Source: Ophiura sarsii
Lineage: Eukaryota > Echinodermata > Ophiuroidea > Amphilepidida > Ophiuridae
Length of the DNA: 64,000 nucleotides
Reading direction: 5' to 3'
Assembly (NCBI GenBank): GCA_035610835.1
Contig: CM069457.1
Location: 37,350,553 to 37,414,552, forward strand
Shown here: positions 1 through 10,859 of the stretch, one piece after another
How positions within the stretch are numbered: position 1 is the stretch's first letter
Layout of the letters: each line of letters opens with the position of its first letter
Program-made: the position numbers and the translations under genes
Notes under the pieces: model-generated
Seen by the model: only the letters and a program-made list of their open reading frames with translations
Databases searched by the model: none
What the model was told of the DNA's origin: nothing

Positions 1-66
1 CAATCCGAAAAATGGGTCGTGGGTCGGTCGGGCGGGTTTTTCCGTGGCCTAATCATCTTCTTCTTC

Positions 67-1252
67 TTTTAAATATTCCGACTGTAGTGTTAATCAATAC
101 ACGCTGTACACTCATTGTTTTTCACTATCGACCTCTTTCAAAATAATTATGATCTGGTTCATGGTGAATCAAGCTTGTTTGACTATATGGCGCGAAATCA
201 ACACGTACAACACACATCATTCGCTTTATATACGAGTCAAGTATTTTCAAGGTGAGTGTTGCACGTAAATGCAAGTGTAATGGACCCGTCCACCCTCGGG
301 ATTCACGGTGCATGGAGCTAATATATACGTGAGAGCACCATTTCGTCGTTAGTTTGTTTTTATTTAAAAACAGAAAGATTTGAATTCAATTTGCCATTTT
401 GTGGCGATTCAGTTAAATAAATTAAATCACACTTTTTAAAATGTTGTCTAAAATTGATTGAAGTAGTAGTTTTATTCAATTTAGATGAATCATTTTTGTT
501 CGATAAATTGTGAAATTGTCCCGTTATTTTACTTACTGTAATCAAGTAACGTAAACTGAATCAAATAATGATCGTTAATTGTCGCCTGCTTGTTTTTGCG
601 TAGCGGCAGCGCTAACGGTTATTTGTTGTCAGGTTTACAGCTATACGTGCCACTAAAATCCTACTACAAGTTCTTAATCTGTGACAGCGTATACAAATAA
701 TAAACGTTACGTGTTTCAGCCCCGTTTCAGCATAAGTTCGTATTGTTTTTCCACTGTTAGTCGAGACACGCTATATATTCGTGAGTGTTTTACACCATCG
801 ACCTCTTTTATAAGAATTAATGACGAATGTGATCTGGTTCATGGTGTATCACGCTTGACTATGATGGCGCGAAGTCATTTCTACACATACATCATTCGCT
901 ATAGTAGTCAAGTATGTTCAATATGAGTGTTAGTTGCACGTTAATGCAAGTGTAATGGACTCGTCATCCCAAGGGATTTACGATGCATGGAGTAAGAGTG
1001 TCATTTCGACGTTTCTTTTTTGGAAAAATAGAAAGATACGAAATTCAATTTTCCATTATGTTGCGAGTCTTGTCAAATGAATGAAAGCGCACTTTTTAAC
1101 TTTGTTCCAAATTGAATAAACGAGCCGTTATTCGATTTCCGCGACGCGTTTTGTTGGCAGAATTGTGATAATTTCTCGGTAATTTCATCACTAAACATGA
1201 AATGACAACTTAATCAAATAAATTCATAATTTTCTTGCTTTTATGTCGACGC
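67..1252 (+). repeat. Diverged tandem duplication of a ~530-bp segment
   Basis: Bases 67-605 and 735-1252 align from end to end. Shared landmarks in the same order are ATCGACCTCTTT, GATCTGGTTCATGGTG, CATCATTCGCT, ATGCAAGTGTAATGGAC, GCATGGAG and CACTTTTTAA. Small insertions and many substitutions separate the units, so the duplication is old. Neither unit has a credible long reading frame. Both lack terminal inverted repeats, so a segmental tandem duplication is more likely than two transposon copies. Confidence 0.8.
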
Positions 1253-1625
1253 GATCAGTGGTTGATTTTTCCATAGACAAACATGGAATTAGCCACGACC
1301 TTGCAATATTAAAAGCTAAGTAACTACTGATGCGTAGAGTGTTTTTGTTTAATTGGACTCACTAATTAAATGCGTGCAGTATTAAACACGTAGAAATGGG
1401 ACTCCCTAATAAAGGCCTAATTCATGACACCGGTGCTATCGATTTCCGCTTAAAATTATATACGTTTCCAATAACAAAATTGATAATTCGATTCCCCCAG
1501 GTATTTAACATCTGCATCGGTATGTAACATTTGATTGATCGCAATGCGCCGTTCTTATTATATTCGTGTTAACTGTGAAAAAGACCGCTTCCCTTGGTCT
1601 ATGATATGGCTACGTGATTTGTTAT

Positions 1626-2462
1626 AAAGGGTTCAACAAAAGAAAGTATACCACTTTGTTTATGTCATTTTGAGTAACATGCAATTTTGTTTTGACCAAA
1701 CAGGCTAGATAGGCATTTAGATGAATCTTTTAGAACCATTTAAAGAAAAATATCCCATTTTCAAAAGTCGCATTTCCAATACACAGCACGAGAAGAAAGG
1801 ACCAATTGTTAACACCACCCTGTTTGTAATGACCTGCAAACGAGGACCCAGTTTTGGTACTATCCAAACGAGGACCCACCAACCTGGACACACACCGACA
1901 CACCGAGGACCAAAATGGCGGCTTACACGAGTGTCAAACCGCCAATTAGACTGTGTACTATCTAAGTGAGGCCTTAGGGGGTAGAGGTGATACGAGGACC
2001 TCGTTTAGATAGCGTTTTAACGTTGTTTGCAATATTTTGCACGTATCAGGGAACCGAGGACGTCCTCGTTTGCAGGTGTGTCCTCAGTTGGAATGTAAAA
2101 AACGGGTGTGCGTCCTCGTTCGGAGGTATTTGTCAACGCACACAATGTCGTTCACCCCAACGCATTTGGGCTGTGCAATCGATAGCCCCGTAAATCCTGG
2201 CTGATACACACACACACAGAGACCCCAATTGGTCCTTTCTTCTCGTGCTGTGTATTGGAAATGCGACCTTTGAAAATGGGATTTTTTTATTTTAAATGGT
2301 GCTAATCATGGTTTATCTTTGTTATTAGGGGGCAAATTTGATATCAAATTATGCCTAAAAGATTCATCTAAATTCCTATCGAGCCTGTTTGGTCAAAATA
2401 AAATTGAATGTTACTCAAAATGACACTAACAAAGTGTTATACTTTCTTTTGTTGAACCCTTT
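1626..2462. mobile_element. Foldback element, ~0.84 kb, with ~190-bp inverted arms
   Basis: The left end AAAGGGTTCAACAAAAGAAA is matched in reverse at the right end (TTTCTTTTGTTGAACCCTTT). Homology continues inward for about 190 bp through the TTTTGACCAAACAGGCT and CACAGCACGAGAAGAAAGGACC blocks. The core (about 1820-2150) is rich in CGAGGAC and its complement GTCCTCG, with several copies on both strands. No transposase is visible. The flanks are A/T-rich and no target duplication can be fixed with confidence. The two short open frames inside simply follow these repeats. Confidence 0.8.
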
Positions 2463-2787
2463 ATTATGTGTGGAGAGAACACCCGGTTCATTCATGATAC
2501 GAGTAATAAAATGTTATGAATAAATAATATTAGTATATTAATAGTTATAACAATATTTTATGGCGTTATATAGTTTTTAAATAAATGTCGATAAAATGCC
2601 TGTTAAATACGACCCGACAACGCATGTTTCGATCGTAATATCGGGTGGTGTTTTTTTCCTTCAAATTTGAATGTATGATTGGCATATCTTGACTATGGGA
2701 ATTAAATATTAAGCTTGAGCGTCAACAGTATTTCGCTATATACTCACCACTTTGAATTATTTATTTTTCTACTGGTGTCTACGTCTC

Positions 2788-3039
2788 TTAACACTTTCCA
2801 CGCGGCTATTAGTTTTACCATTATATACAAAACTGATTTTTCACAAACCTTTTCCAAGTTTCAAAGTCTATCTCAAGAATTACAGAACCACTACTGGGCA
2901 TGTTTGTACTTATATCAATGCATTTCTCATGGTGATTCCAAATATGGTAACGAAATTCAATAATTTTGACATTTTTGAAATATTTTGTGACATTTTGTAA
3001 TGTCGTCTGCAGACGCCTGCCGCGTGCAGAAAGTGTTAA
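2788..3039 (+). mobile_element. Family A TTAA MITE, copy 1
   Basis: This is a representative copy of the most abundant repeat in the window. It starts TTAACACTTTCCACGCGG and ends in the near inverse, with TTAA at both ends. The core carries ACTGGGCATGTTTGTACTTA and ATGCATTTCTCATGGTGATT. One terminus has a subterminal palindrome around GTCTGCAGAC. TTAA targets are typical of the piggyBac superfamily. No transposase is encoded, so the copy must have been moved in trans. The right terminus has a small insertion (GTGCAGAAAG in place of GTGGAAAG). Confidence 0.9.
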
Positions 3040-3498
3040 TATATTTGTTTATTTCCGCCAAGAGTTGGGGAGATAAGCCGTCAATGAACTCAACCAGCCA
3101 TGTTATTACGCACAGTATTATCCTGTATGCATATATATCACCTGTAAAATAGAGCGCTCATTGAAAAGCGCTGCCGTTCAATATTTTGATATTGATGCGA
3201 ATGTAATTATGATGGTATAAAGTGTCCTAAACAAACACAATTTTCTGTCTGATTTGTTTTTGATTTATTTTTGTATCAATACTAATATGAATATGAAAAT
3301 TGATTTTCAACCAGTCAATAATGATTGTCTAGTAGCCTATTATGAACCATTTGCATTTGCTGCATGTGGTATCTGAAATCTATATCACACGCTTAAGGGC
3401 ATTACCGATCCCCAAATTCAGTTATTTCAAAGTAAAAACGGTGTAGCCTACATTTCAATATAAGCAGTAGAGTAGCCGACTATTTTTTATATTTAAAG

Positions 3499-4291
3499 GG
3501 GTCAATAAAAGTAAGCCCCCCCCCCCTAAAATTAGATCACGTTGGTTTGCATATAGTTCCATACACAATTAGACGCTTTGAGAGATTGAAACACTTATTG
3601 TGAAAAGGAAAAACGCTTGGCTATCCATAGAAAGTTTCCCCCTTTCAATATCATTATTACTTTCCCCAAAATAGTCACATTTCCACCAAAATGAAGTTTT
3701 CAGAAAAAGTGGCACTTTTCAAGATACTATGCGAGTTTTTTTGCATAAATTCACACAAAATGCACACATAAATCCACACAAAACGCTACCAACAGAAAGG
3801 GTTTTTTCTTTTCAATACCATGTTTACTTTTCCAAAAACAGTCACATTTCCCCAAAATGATGATTTCCGAAAAGTGGGACTTTTCAACGCTTCGGGGAAG
3901 TTATTGACGTGAATGGTGGATAGTATTGGCTAGTCATGCATGATTTTTTTTTAAATTTCAAATTCAGCTAAAGAAAGAAGAGACTTTCTTTTAATTAAGA
4001 ATAAAGCCAATCGAAATTGATTTTAAAAACCCACTGGAGACATATTGCATGTATTGTAACTTCTTTAGAATCTTGAAAAGTGCCACTTTTTCTGAAAACA
4101 TCCTTTCGGGGAAAATAATGTGACTGTGTTTGGAAAAGTAAAAATGATATAGAAATGGAAACACTTTTTATGGGTAGCCAAGCGTTGACCAATTTCATAA
4201 ACGTTTTAATTTTAAAAAAACTCTAATCGTGTGCGGAGTTATACAAACATACGTAAACTAATTTTAGGGGGGGGGCTTACTTTTTTGACCC
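3499..4291. mobile_element. Foldback element G, ~0.8 kb, with poly-C subterminal tract
   Basis: The ends are GGGTCAATAAAAGTAAGCCC and the inverse GGGCTTACTTTTTTGACCC. Inverted homology continues through the CTAAAATTAG block, GCTTGGCTA and GTGGCACTTTTCAAG for roughly 200 bp per arm. The motif AAAAGTGSSACTTTT and its complement recur in the interior. No open frame resembles a transposase. A truncated relative lies at 11671-11862. Confidence 0.75.
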
Positions 4292-4507
4292 GTTTATATA
4301 CATAGAGTTTGTCATTTCATTTGAGGGGCATCAGGCAGGGGGAATGCCCTCCCTGATGCGCGGAAGCTTAACGTTAGAAACCGAGAGTTTAAACCATTTT
4401 CCAATGTGTGAATAGAACATAGAACTAACTGTTTCGGGTCATTGCCGTTTGAAGTGTTCATAAATGGTTCCCGGTTGGCGATTTTCTTTCGTGATCTAGC
4501 GTTATTT

Positions 4508-4595
4508 TAACCCTAAACCTTAAACTAAACCCTAACTCTAAACCCTCAACCCTTACCCTAATCCTAACCATAACCCTAATCCTAACCATAACATG
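4508..4595. repeat. Degenerate interstitial telomere-like repeat (CCCTAA)n
   Basis: About fourteen diverged units of CCCTAA type (variants CCCTAAACC, CCTAACCATAA). TTAGGG is the ancestral animal telomere repeat, but these units are too diverged and too internal to be a chromosome end. The array is followed within 30 bases by a tRNA-like stretch. TTAACCCTAA is also the junction sequence of the family E elements, so the array could derive from stacked element ends rather than from telomeres. Confidence 0.75.
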
Positions 4596-4611
4596 TGTTA
4601 TATTCCGCGCC

Positions 4612-4682
4612 CGGTAAAGCTAGCTCATGTGGTAGCACTAGTCTATTGCGGAACCCTTAACCGGGGAAATCCCTGCCTGACG
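4612..4682 (+). pseudogene. Very degenerate tRNA-like sequence
   Basis: The stretch contains an A-box-like TAGCTCATGTGGTAGCACT and, about 35 bases on, a weak T-arm-like CCGGGGAAATCCCTGCC. The TTCRA core of the B box is absent and the arms do not close well. It lies directly downstream of the telomere-like array, as tRNA-like modules lie next to CCCTAAC ends in family E. It could be a chance match. Confidence 0.25.
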
Positions 4683-5253
4683 TACTTTGCCTGCACACTG
4701 CTACATGTATTCTCATGCAAAGAGAAGAATTACGATAAGTTGGAAATGTTTACAAAATGTAACAAGAGTACTAGAGAAATAACGATGTCGTGGATTTTTC
4801 TATTTCAAATCATCCTTCAGAAGAAGACATTGCATGGACGGATACAACAGCAATCCCGTGGATCATTATCAGTTATAGTGTGTTTGGTGTTGCACTCCAT
4901 GCATGGGCATGTATTCTGAAAGACAATTTGAACTAATGACTTTCTTTTTTTCAGGTCGTGCAAGCAACCTATACGCGTGCGTCTAATACAGTGACGTCAA
5001 TGTCTCAAGAAAGTGAAAAAGACTACTGCCATAAAAGTAGTAATTTTCACGCAATTAATTGTTTGCGCTTTGCCGATTTCGAACTGTTTTGCGTGTTTTT
5101 AAATTCATCACATAGACCTAGGGCCTATGCGCCAAAAGAAATATATTCGCGTGTTATTATTTTCGCCGTAGCTCATTCAAACGCGAAAAGCGCGAAAATA
5201 TATGTAGCACGAACATTTCCATATTTAGAGTATATAATCATATCCATACGTAC

Positions 5254-5445
5254 CTCATCATTGATATCCTCTTCGATAGAAGCACTTGGACCAATACTCA
5301 CACGACGCACATGCGGAAAACGAAACAAATATTTAGGCGGCTTAGGAGGTTCGCTCCGTCGTCTTTCCGGAAACGGACCAGCCACCATGCACAGTGGATT
5401 TTGCGTCACCACAGCAGTCGGGCTTTCCGTGGCGGCAGAATTCAT
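5254..5445 (-). CDS. Candidate first coding exon (64 codons) of an unidentified gene
   Basis: Read on the minus strand, an ATG at 5445-5443 opens 64 codons that end exactly at GATGAG followed by GTACGT, a strong splice donor. The donor is in phase 0. The segment is more GC-rich than its surroundings. The predicted peptide is polar and proline/basic-rich: ERRRSEPPKPPKY, then FRFPHVRRVS with a consensus protein kinase A site (RRVS), then an acidic end SIEEDINDE. The ATG was preferred over the in-frame upstream one because the upstream part is derived from the B-box repeat array. No following exon was found at lower coordinates, so a long intron or an end outside the window is implied. I do not recognise the protein. 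The 190-codon plus-strand frame overlapping it is treated as a shadow. Confidence 0.4.
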
Positions 5446-5454
5446 ATTGGGGTT

Positions 5455-5800
5455 TGCGTATAATATTCCAAAAAAGTCGATGGTTCGATTCCACTCTACA
5501 CAAGACGCTTCGGTATATTTGTGTGTATGATATTCCAAAAGATCACTGGTTCGATTCTTCTTTAATCAAGACACTGGTTTGATTCCGCTGTAGACAAACA
5601 ATTGCGTGTGTATAATATTCCCAAATTCACAAGTTCGAATCCACTTTAGAAAAGAGGTGTCTTTGTGTGTGTAGTGTGTAGTGTGTATAATATTCCAAAA
5701 GGTCACAGGTTCGAATCCTCTGTAGATAAGACGCTTTTATATATGAGCATGTGCAATATTCCAAATCACTGGTTCGAATCCAGTCTTCACAATGACCATA
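5455..5800 (+). repeat. Tandem array of units each carrying a polymerase III B box
   Basis: Six copies of a GGTTCGANTCC-type B box occur at about 5482, 5548, 5576, 5632, 5708 and 5771, with mostly 56-76 bp spacing. Each is preceded by a variant of TATAATATTCCAAAAGGTCA and most are followed by CTNTAGA. At 5771 and 5708 the box sits in a good T-arm stem (ACTGG/CCAGT). No A box lies at tRNA spacing, so these are tRNA 3' halves or a SINE piece that was tandemly amplified, not tRNA genes. Confidence 0.7.
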
Positions 5801-5829
5801 TAATATATTCACAATTTTGCAAGGGTATA

Positions 5830-6990
5830 TCCAATTAGTACAGGTGCTTATTTAAGTCTTCGTTTCCGATATCAGAAAATATCTACAACTTTTATCAACG
5901 ATGCAAATCAACATAAATACATCTTATATTGGCCCAGATGCTTAGTAGTAGTCGTTATTAATACTTTTCAATGTGAAAGTGCTGCTGAGATAGTGTATCT
6001 AGTCGATCCTACACGTGTTAATTCAATATCGTGTGATGTATCAATTTATATTAATTCCGAGCATTGAAGTTGTGTAAATACCATAACACGTCTGCGGCGA
6101 TATAGTTAAATATTCCAAAGAATATATATCGCTAAAACCTGTACGTCGAAACGGAAGGCGCTAATCCAGCGATGGCCCCCGCGTGTGTGCATCCAAGCTG
6201 TAGACTTTCTGTATTCAGGGACAATGTTAATCGTCTATTAATGCCATAGCTGTTAAAACTAGAGTGTGACAGAGTGTGACACTGAGACACCTTTCAAATA
6301 ATCCACTATCTCCCGATTTACGACACAAGACTTATCAGGAATCAGGAATAATAATAAAATCCAGTCATGAAATCCTCTCAAGTTGTATCCATTTGGTGAT
6401 AACGAAGCAGTAGTTTGATTATCTGCCGATTCTCCACTGAGCCAGCATTTTATATAAATATAATACATATATATCCAGGCAGTCAAGCACTAAATTGAAG
6501 ATCTAATCAAACATCCATTCATTATTATTGCTGTCCGGTATCGTTCATTTATTCATTGCTATCTGTATATCTATACAAAGATTGTATACGTATATTCACA
6601 CGCGTACGTAACTCGCCGGTAAAGCTTTCATAACGACACTATGGTGTTATGGTCTGTCATCATAATGCATTGGAGTGTTTGAAAGCCGACTATAGAGTGC
6701 GCTCTTTATAAATTTTACATTCCTGTCCGGATCTCTACCATTCAGAAAATTCAATCATCGAATTGTTTTGTTTCAATGGAGGTGATTATGCCGGGGATTA
6801 GCCGGGGATTAAAAGCCATTTGATGACTATAAATCATAGTAATACAGGAGTATAGAGTCTACCACCTGATTTGGTGGATAGGTTGAACAAAGGAATGGAA
6901 CCAAAGTCCTAAACGTTTATTGAATGTGGGACAAAACTATCTAATTCTAAAGGGATTCATACCATTCGTGAGCAGGAATCCAGGTCTGCT
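5830..6990. other. Unannotated AT-rich spacer
   Basis: No convincing reading frame, terminal inverted repeat or known repeat was seen. A short direct repeat, GCCGGGGATTA twice at about 6790-6812, is the only local structure. Confidence 0.4.
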
Positions 6991-7006
6991 ACGGTATTGC
7001 TATATT

Positions 7007-7090
7007 GATGGCCAATCGGTACTCACCATTCAGTTAATTTGTAGCACGACCTCATTATTATTTAAGTTAGCGCGCTATTTGAATCCAGTG
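7007..7090 (+). repeat. Dispersed repeat, partner of 10760-10855
   Basis: The block with GCCAATCG, CATTCAG, AATTTGTAGCACGACCTCA and GCGCGCTATTTGAA is repeated in reverse at 10760-10855. Divergence is moderate and no termini are evident, so this is a fragment of an unknown repeat. Confidence 0.7.
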
Positions 7091-7149
7091 TTATCCACAC
7101 GTGTATTACTTGAACACACTTTAGTATGGGATGGTACTAATCAGTGTTG

Positions 7150-7300
7150 TAGGACTCGGGACTCGGACTCGGACTCGAGTCCGACTCGAGTCCTTTTTTT
7201 CAAGGACTCGGACTCGGACTCGGTCCCAGTACTCAAAGACTCGGACTCGGACTCGGACTCGGACCCAAGGACTCGAGGACTCGGCTTCGAGTCCTCAACG
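7150..7300. repeat. (GACTCG)n array, left end of the hAT-type element
   Basis: Hexamer array with interruptions at about 7190-7205 and 7222-7238. Some units are inverted (CGAGTCC), so the array can fold on itself. It starts right after the terminal inverted repeat. The overlapping reading frames (SDSDSD, RTRTRT) are repeat translations, not proteins. Confidence 0.9.
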
Positions 7301-8076
7301 AGTCCGGCAAAATTGGGTTTTTTCAGTGTTTTATTTTCATTAATTTACCTGAATTTTGTTTTGCTGAGGGACTGAAGTGCAATGAGCATCTTCTTTAAAT
7401 TCAACGTATAACATTAGGCCAACTCAAAACTGCTTTTGATGATTGATGAAGTCAAAACTCAGGTGTTGTCAAGCAATGAAATTCAATTTTCTTCCCTGTT
7501 TGATTTTTATAGCCTTATTTTTACTGACATGCTTATTTCAATGTAAGTACTCCCAGTTCCAAAGATATCGTCAATTTAGTATAGCAAAGAATATTAAATT
7601 GTATCCTGGCTTTTATCAGAATTATTAGCCTTTAGCAATAATGTACTTCTTTAGCTTGATCTGTTGTTGTTCGTCCATCGCAAAGCAAAGATGACAATTA
7701 CAACAAAGATTAGTTAGTTGAATTTGATCTATGTGTCCGAAGATGACTAACAAGACCAATCCGGGCAAGGAAGCATCTCTCACATGTGTGGCACTTGTGA
7801 TCAGTATCTGGCGTTGTGACACTTGATGCTCTCATCTTGCGGACCTCACGTTTTCCTCCTACACTCTTTCTAATTTAAGTAATTTTGCATGCAAATAATT
7901 GCAGATAAGCAGTTTGTGAATAAAAGAACAACCACAAAGACAACACAAGCCTGATAAGTTAGTTACTGAACTGACTGTGATTATACTTTATTACAAATAA
8001 ACAGTATAGAACTGAAATTCTGATTAATAAAACGTTGATATAGTATTGGTGAACTGCGTCTTGAATTTGATACATA
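7300..8076. other. Unique AT-rich interior of the hAT-type element
   Basis: No recognisable gene. Short frames at 7443-7628 and 7625-7822 lack transposase motifs. Sequence content is unlike the GC-rich arrays on either side, so it may be captured host DNA. Confidence 0.35.
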
Positions 8077-8538
8077 CCCAGATAGCAAGACTACGTTGGG
8101 CCAACGTTGGCACTTGTCAGATCAACATTGAGTTTTAACAGGAATTTGTGTATAGGTAATTGGTTGGCAAATCAACGTCAAAATGACGTTGGCAATTGGT
8201 CGGTAGGCGACGGTTTGCCCAACCACATTAAAAAACACCAATGATAAGAGATTTAAGCCTATTTATATAATTAAATAACATGTTTATACAAGTTACCGAT
8301 TCACAACCGAGAGGAAGTGATGTAGCTCTGCTGCATCGCCCAGAAATCCACTTATTTACCCACCCCGTGTTATAGATCTCGAATCCAAGTTCTAGAAACA
8401 CCTTTAAAAGCAGGTCAATTATATACCAAACACTCTCTATTGTAGTCACGTTGTGCCAATGTTGGCACCAACACAGACAAAATTACGTTGGCCCAACGTA
8501 AGTGCATATGTTGGCCCAACGTAGTATTGCTATCTGTG
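8077..8538. mobile_element. Nested TA-flanked MITE, 462 bp
   Basis: The left end CCCAGATAGCAAGACTACGT and right end ACGTAGTATTGCTATCTGTG are near-perfect inverses, flanked by TA on both sides. Subterminal GTTGGCCCAACGT and GTTGGGCCAACGTTGGC motifs recur at both ends and in both orientations (8093-8180, 8445-8525). It lies wholly inside the hAT-type element and immediately before its right-hand GACTCG array, so it inserted later. Confidence 0.8.
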
Positions 8539-8540
8539 TA

Positions 8541-8693
8541 AGGACTCGGACTCGGACTCGGACTCGGATATTGAGGACTCGGACTCGGACTCGGACTCGG
8601 ACATAAAAATTGGCAAAGACTCGGACTCGGACTCGAGTCCTTTCCTCAAGGACTCGGACTCGGACTCGGACTCGGATGATGAGGACTCGACTC
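8541..8693. repeat. (GACTCG)n array, right end of the hAT-type element
   Basis: Four runs of GGACTCGGACTCG separated by short AT-rich spacers, ending at the right terminal inverted repeat. It mirrors the array at 7150-7300. Confidence 0.9.
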
Positions 8694-8709
8694 CAACACT
8701 GGTACTATA

Positions 8710-9735
8710 GTCTATCCATCTGAGAGCGATCTTTGGTGCTCGGATGGGCAGGGGAGATGAGTAAAAATAAGATGTGCTGTCTTTTGGCGTATACTTGCTA
8801 GTTGTCGAAGGATCCCATTTTATTCCAACCTCCGGTCGAACCTCATCTATAATGTGAATTGAAACAACTAAGCTGCCTTATGCAAACACACACAACACTG
8901 TTCCAATGCATATTACTCTCATCACACACATGCACATAGCAGCTATGTCTAGTGTGTACCATTCAAAGAGAGACAAATATCGAACCATTTGCGTATTATC
9001 TGAAATCAAAAGGCTTTGAAATCGTCACCTGTGATTTCGGCCTATGAATAGAATCACAAAGCTGAAAAAGATCGAAAGTAATGGACTTTTAACATTTAGC
9101 ATATTGTAGGAGGCCACATTTAATTTTTATTTGCTATCTTGTAATGTTTCCAACAGTAAATAATATATATTTTCACTCGGATTGGCCGGGCTTATAGTAA
9201 GATAAAATGGTTGTAAAATGATCTGAATCTCCGTATCCCTATGTTCTGTCTGCATGTCCGAATCAATCACATTTCCTTGTTAAATATAGAAAGAAACAAA
9301 TACGCTTACAATGATATGGTATCAATATTGAAAGGTATGATTTTCATATTCAAACAAATATTATACAATTTGAACGTTGACAAACTAAATAAAGTTTATT
9401 TTCTGACTTATAAAATGAAAGGTTGTCTTCATCGGGGTCTATCACTCTACATGTACCTGTTCGTAGAGGCCTGTAGTAACAGTAGGTGGGTAACATAATT
9501 GTCTTTTATTATGGCCGTTTTTCACTCTACTGATTCCATCGATATTTTCGTCAGAAAATAGCCTCCTCTCCCAGTCAATGGAACGGCTGGGTCACGTGGT
9601 TGGAAGATCGGTCTCAGATGGATAGACTATAATACAAACGGATAAGATTCCAAACATGATTTATTCATTGTCAAAATTATCGCTTTTCAGCAGAAATATG
9701 CCAATTAAAACCTAATTAATTAAATAATGCAGCAT
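8710..9735. other. Unannotated AT-rich spacer
   Basis: No repeat termini or persuasive coding segment. The 85-codon frame at 9241-9498 has no recognisable domain and AT-driven composition. Confidence 0.35.
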
Positions 9736-9742
9736 GATGTAT

Positions 9743-9888
9743 AAAGTTCATGGTTTGTTTTCAGATTTAATGTGAATTGAAATACAGCTCTTATATTTTT
9801 ATTCTTAAAAATATAAATTCATCAGCTCAACCACATCTAAACATTTGTATTTCAATTCACATTTAATCTAAACATAAACCATGAACTT
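9743..9888. repeat. 146-bp imperfect palindrome
   Basis: AAGTTCATGGTTTGTTTTCA and the following ATTTAATGTGAATTGAAATAC are repeated in reverse on the right (GTATTTCAATTCACATTTAA, then ACCATGAACTT). The arms are about 45 bp with an AT-rich centre. Its size suits a small foldback MITE, but no target duplication is clear. Confidence 0.75.
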
Positions 9889-10046
9889 CGAATATCATAA
9901 TACGTTGTTTATGTGTTGAAGCAGGTCTCTCGTAGGTTTTGATTGGCATACTTCTTATGAAATGCCAAAATGCTAGCAATATACCTATAAATGCGTAATC
10001 ATGTTAGACATGTATCATAGTCTGTATGCCGGTAACCATCCCATAC

Positions 10047-10717
10047 TAAACTGCGCCAATAAAGTCTCTAAACACTTACAAATAGTCAGATTTATCGGAA
10101 CCTGAAATAGTATGCAAAAGAAAATAATTAATTAATTCGATTCACAGTTATCTTCTGCGCATTTTGACACCTCTTTTTTTGCGCTACGATGTTGTTTGGT
10201 GGATTTATGGGCACTTGAGTGGCTTAAGGTCGAATTAAAAAGTTGCAAAAGCCCCTATTCAAGAAAGAGCGTTGTACTGTGACGAATAAGATCAGCATTA
10301 TTTTTGCCCGCCTTTTATAAATGATTGTTTGTCGCGTGTTGGATAAATCGATTGCGATGAACATCAGCAATTATTATCAATAACAAAACAAAAGGGTAAG
10401 AGATGAGATGCATACATCAATAATTAATCATTCATTAATTGTCATGGTTAAGTAAACAGAACAAATTGGTGTATTTTGTCTTGATTTTGTCTGTGTGTGA
10501 TGCTTGTGTGAGTTCCCTTCTGGAATTGGAGTGGAATTGGAATTCACTCAAGTGCCCACAAATCCGCCAAACAACATCGTAGCGCAACAAAAGAGGTGTC
10601 AAAATGCGCAGAAGATAACTGTGAATCTAATTAATTAATTATTTTTTTGCATGCTTTTTAAGGTTCCGATCAATCTGACCATTTGTAAGTGTTTAGATAC
10701 TTTATTGGCGCAGTTTA
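10047..10717. mobile_element. Foldback element with ~180-bp TIRs, complete copy
   Basis: The ends are TAAACTGCGCCAATAAAG and the inverse CTTTATTGGCGCAGTTTA, with TA at both borders. The arms run inward through TAATTAATTAATT, ATCTTCTGCGCATTTTGACACC, CTACGATGTTGTTTGG and GGGCACTTGAGTG. The approximately 300-bp core between the arms is unique. A second copy at 58306-58839 has this core in the opposite direction. No transposase is present. Confidence 0.85.
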
Positions 10718-10759
10718 CCTTGTATACAGTGTGTTCAGGTTATTTAGAAAATCGTAATA

Positions 10760-10855
10760 CACGTAGATTTGAAATAGCGCGGTAACTCACATATTGAGGT
10801 CGTGCTACAAATTATCCTGAATGATGATAATCGATTGGCAATCAACTAGGACAAT
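10760..10855 (-). repeat. Dispersed repeat, inverted partner of 7007-7090
   Basis: Contains GAGGTCGTGCTACAAATT and CGATTGGCAATC in the reverse sense to 7007-7090. It lies just right of the foldback element. Confidence 0.65.
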
Positions 10856-10859
10856 GCCG

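Larger units (their letters stand above)
7142..8701. mobile_element. Non-autonomous hAT-type element, 1.56 kb, with (GACTCG)n ends
   Basis: The termini are CAGTGTTG and CAACACTG, typical of hAT TIRs. The flanking octamers GTACTAAT and GTACTATA match at 6 of 8 positions, consistent with an old 8-bp target duplication. Just inside each end lies a long GGACTCGGACTCG array, arranged with some inverted units (CGAGTCC). The middle holds AT-rich unique sequence and a complete second element at 8077-8538. No transposase is recognisable, so this is a passenger. Confidence 0.8.

Noticed and set aside
4958..5530. 190-codon plus-strand open frame
   Set aside because: It runs through the B-box repeat at its end and overlaps a better exon candidate on the opposite strand with a proper splice donor. 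No domain is visible.
7131..7375. SD-rich and RT-rich frames at the GACTCG array
   Set aside because: Translations of a hexamer microsatellite in different frames.
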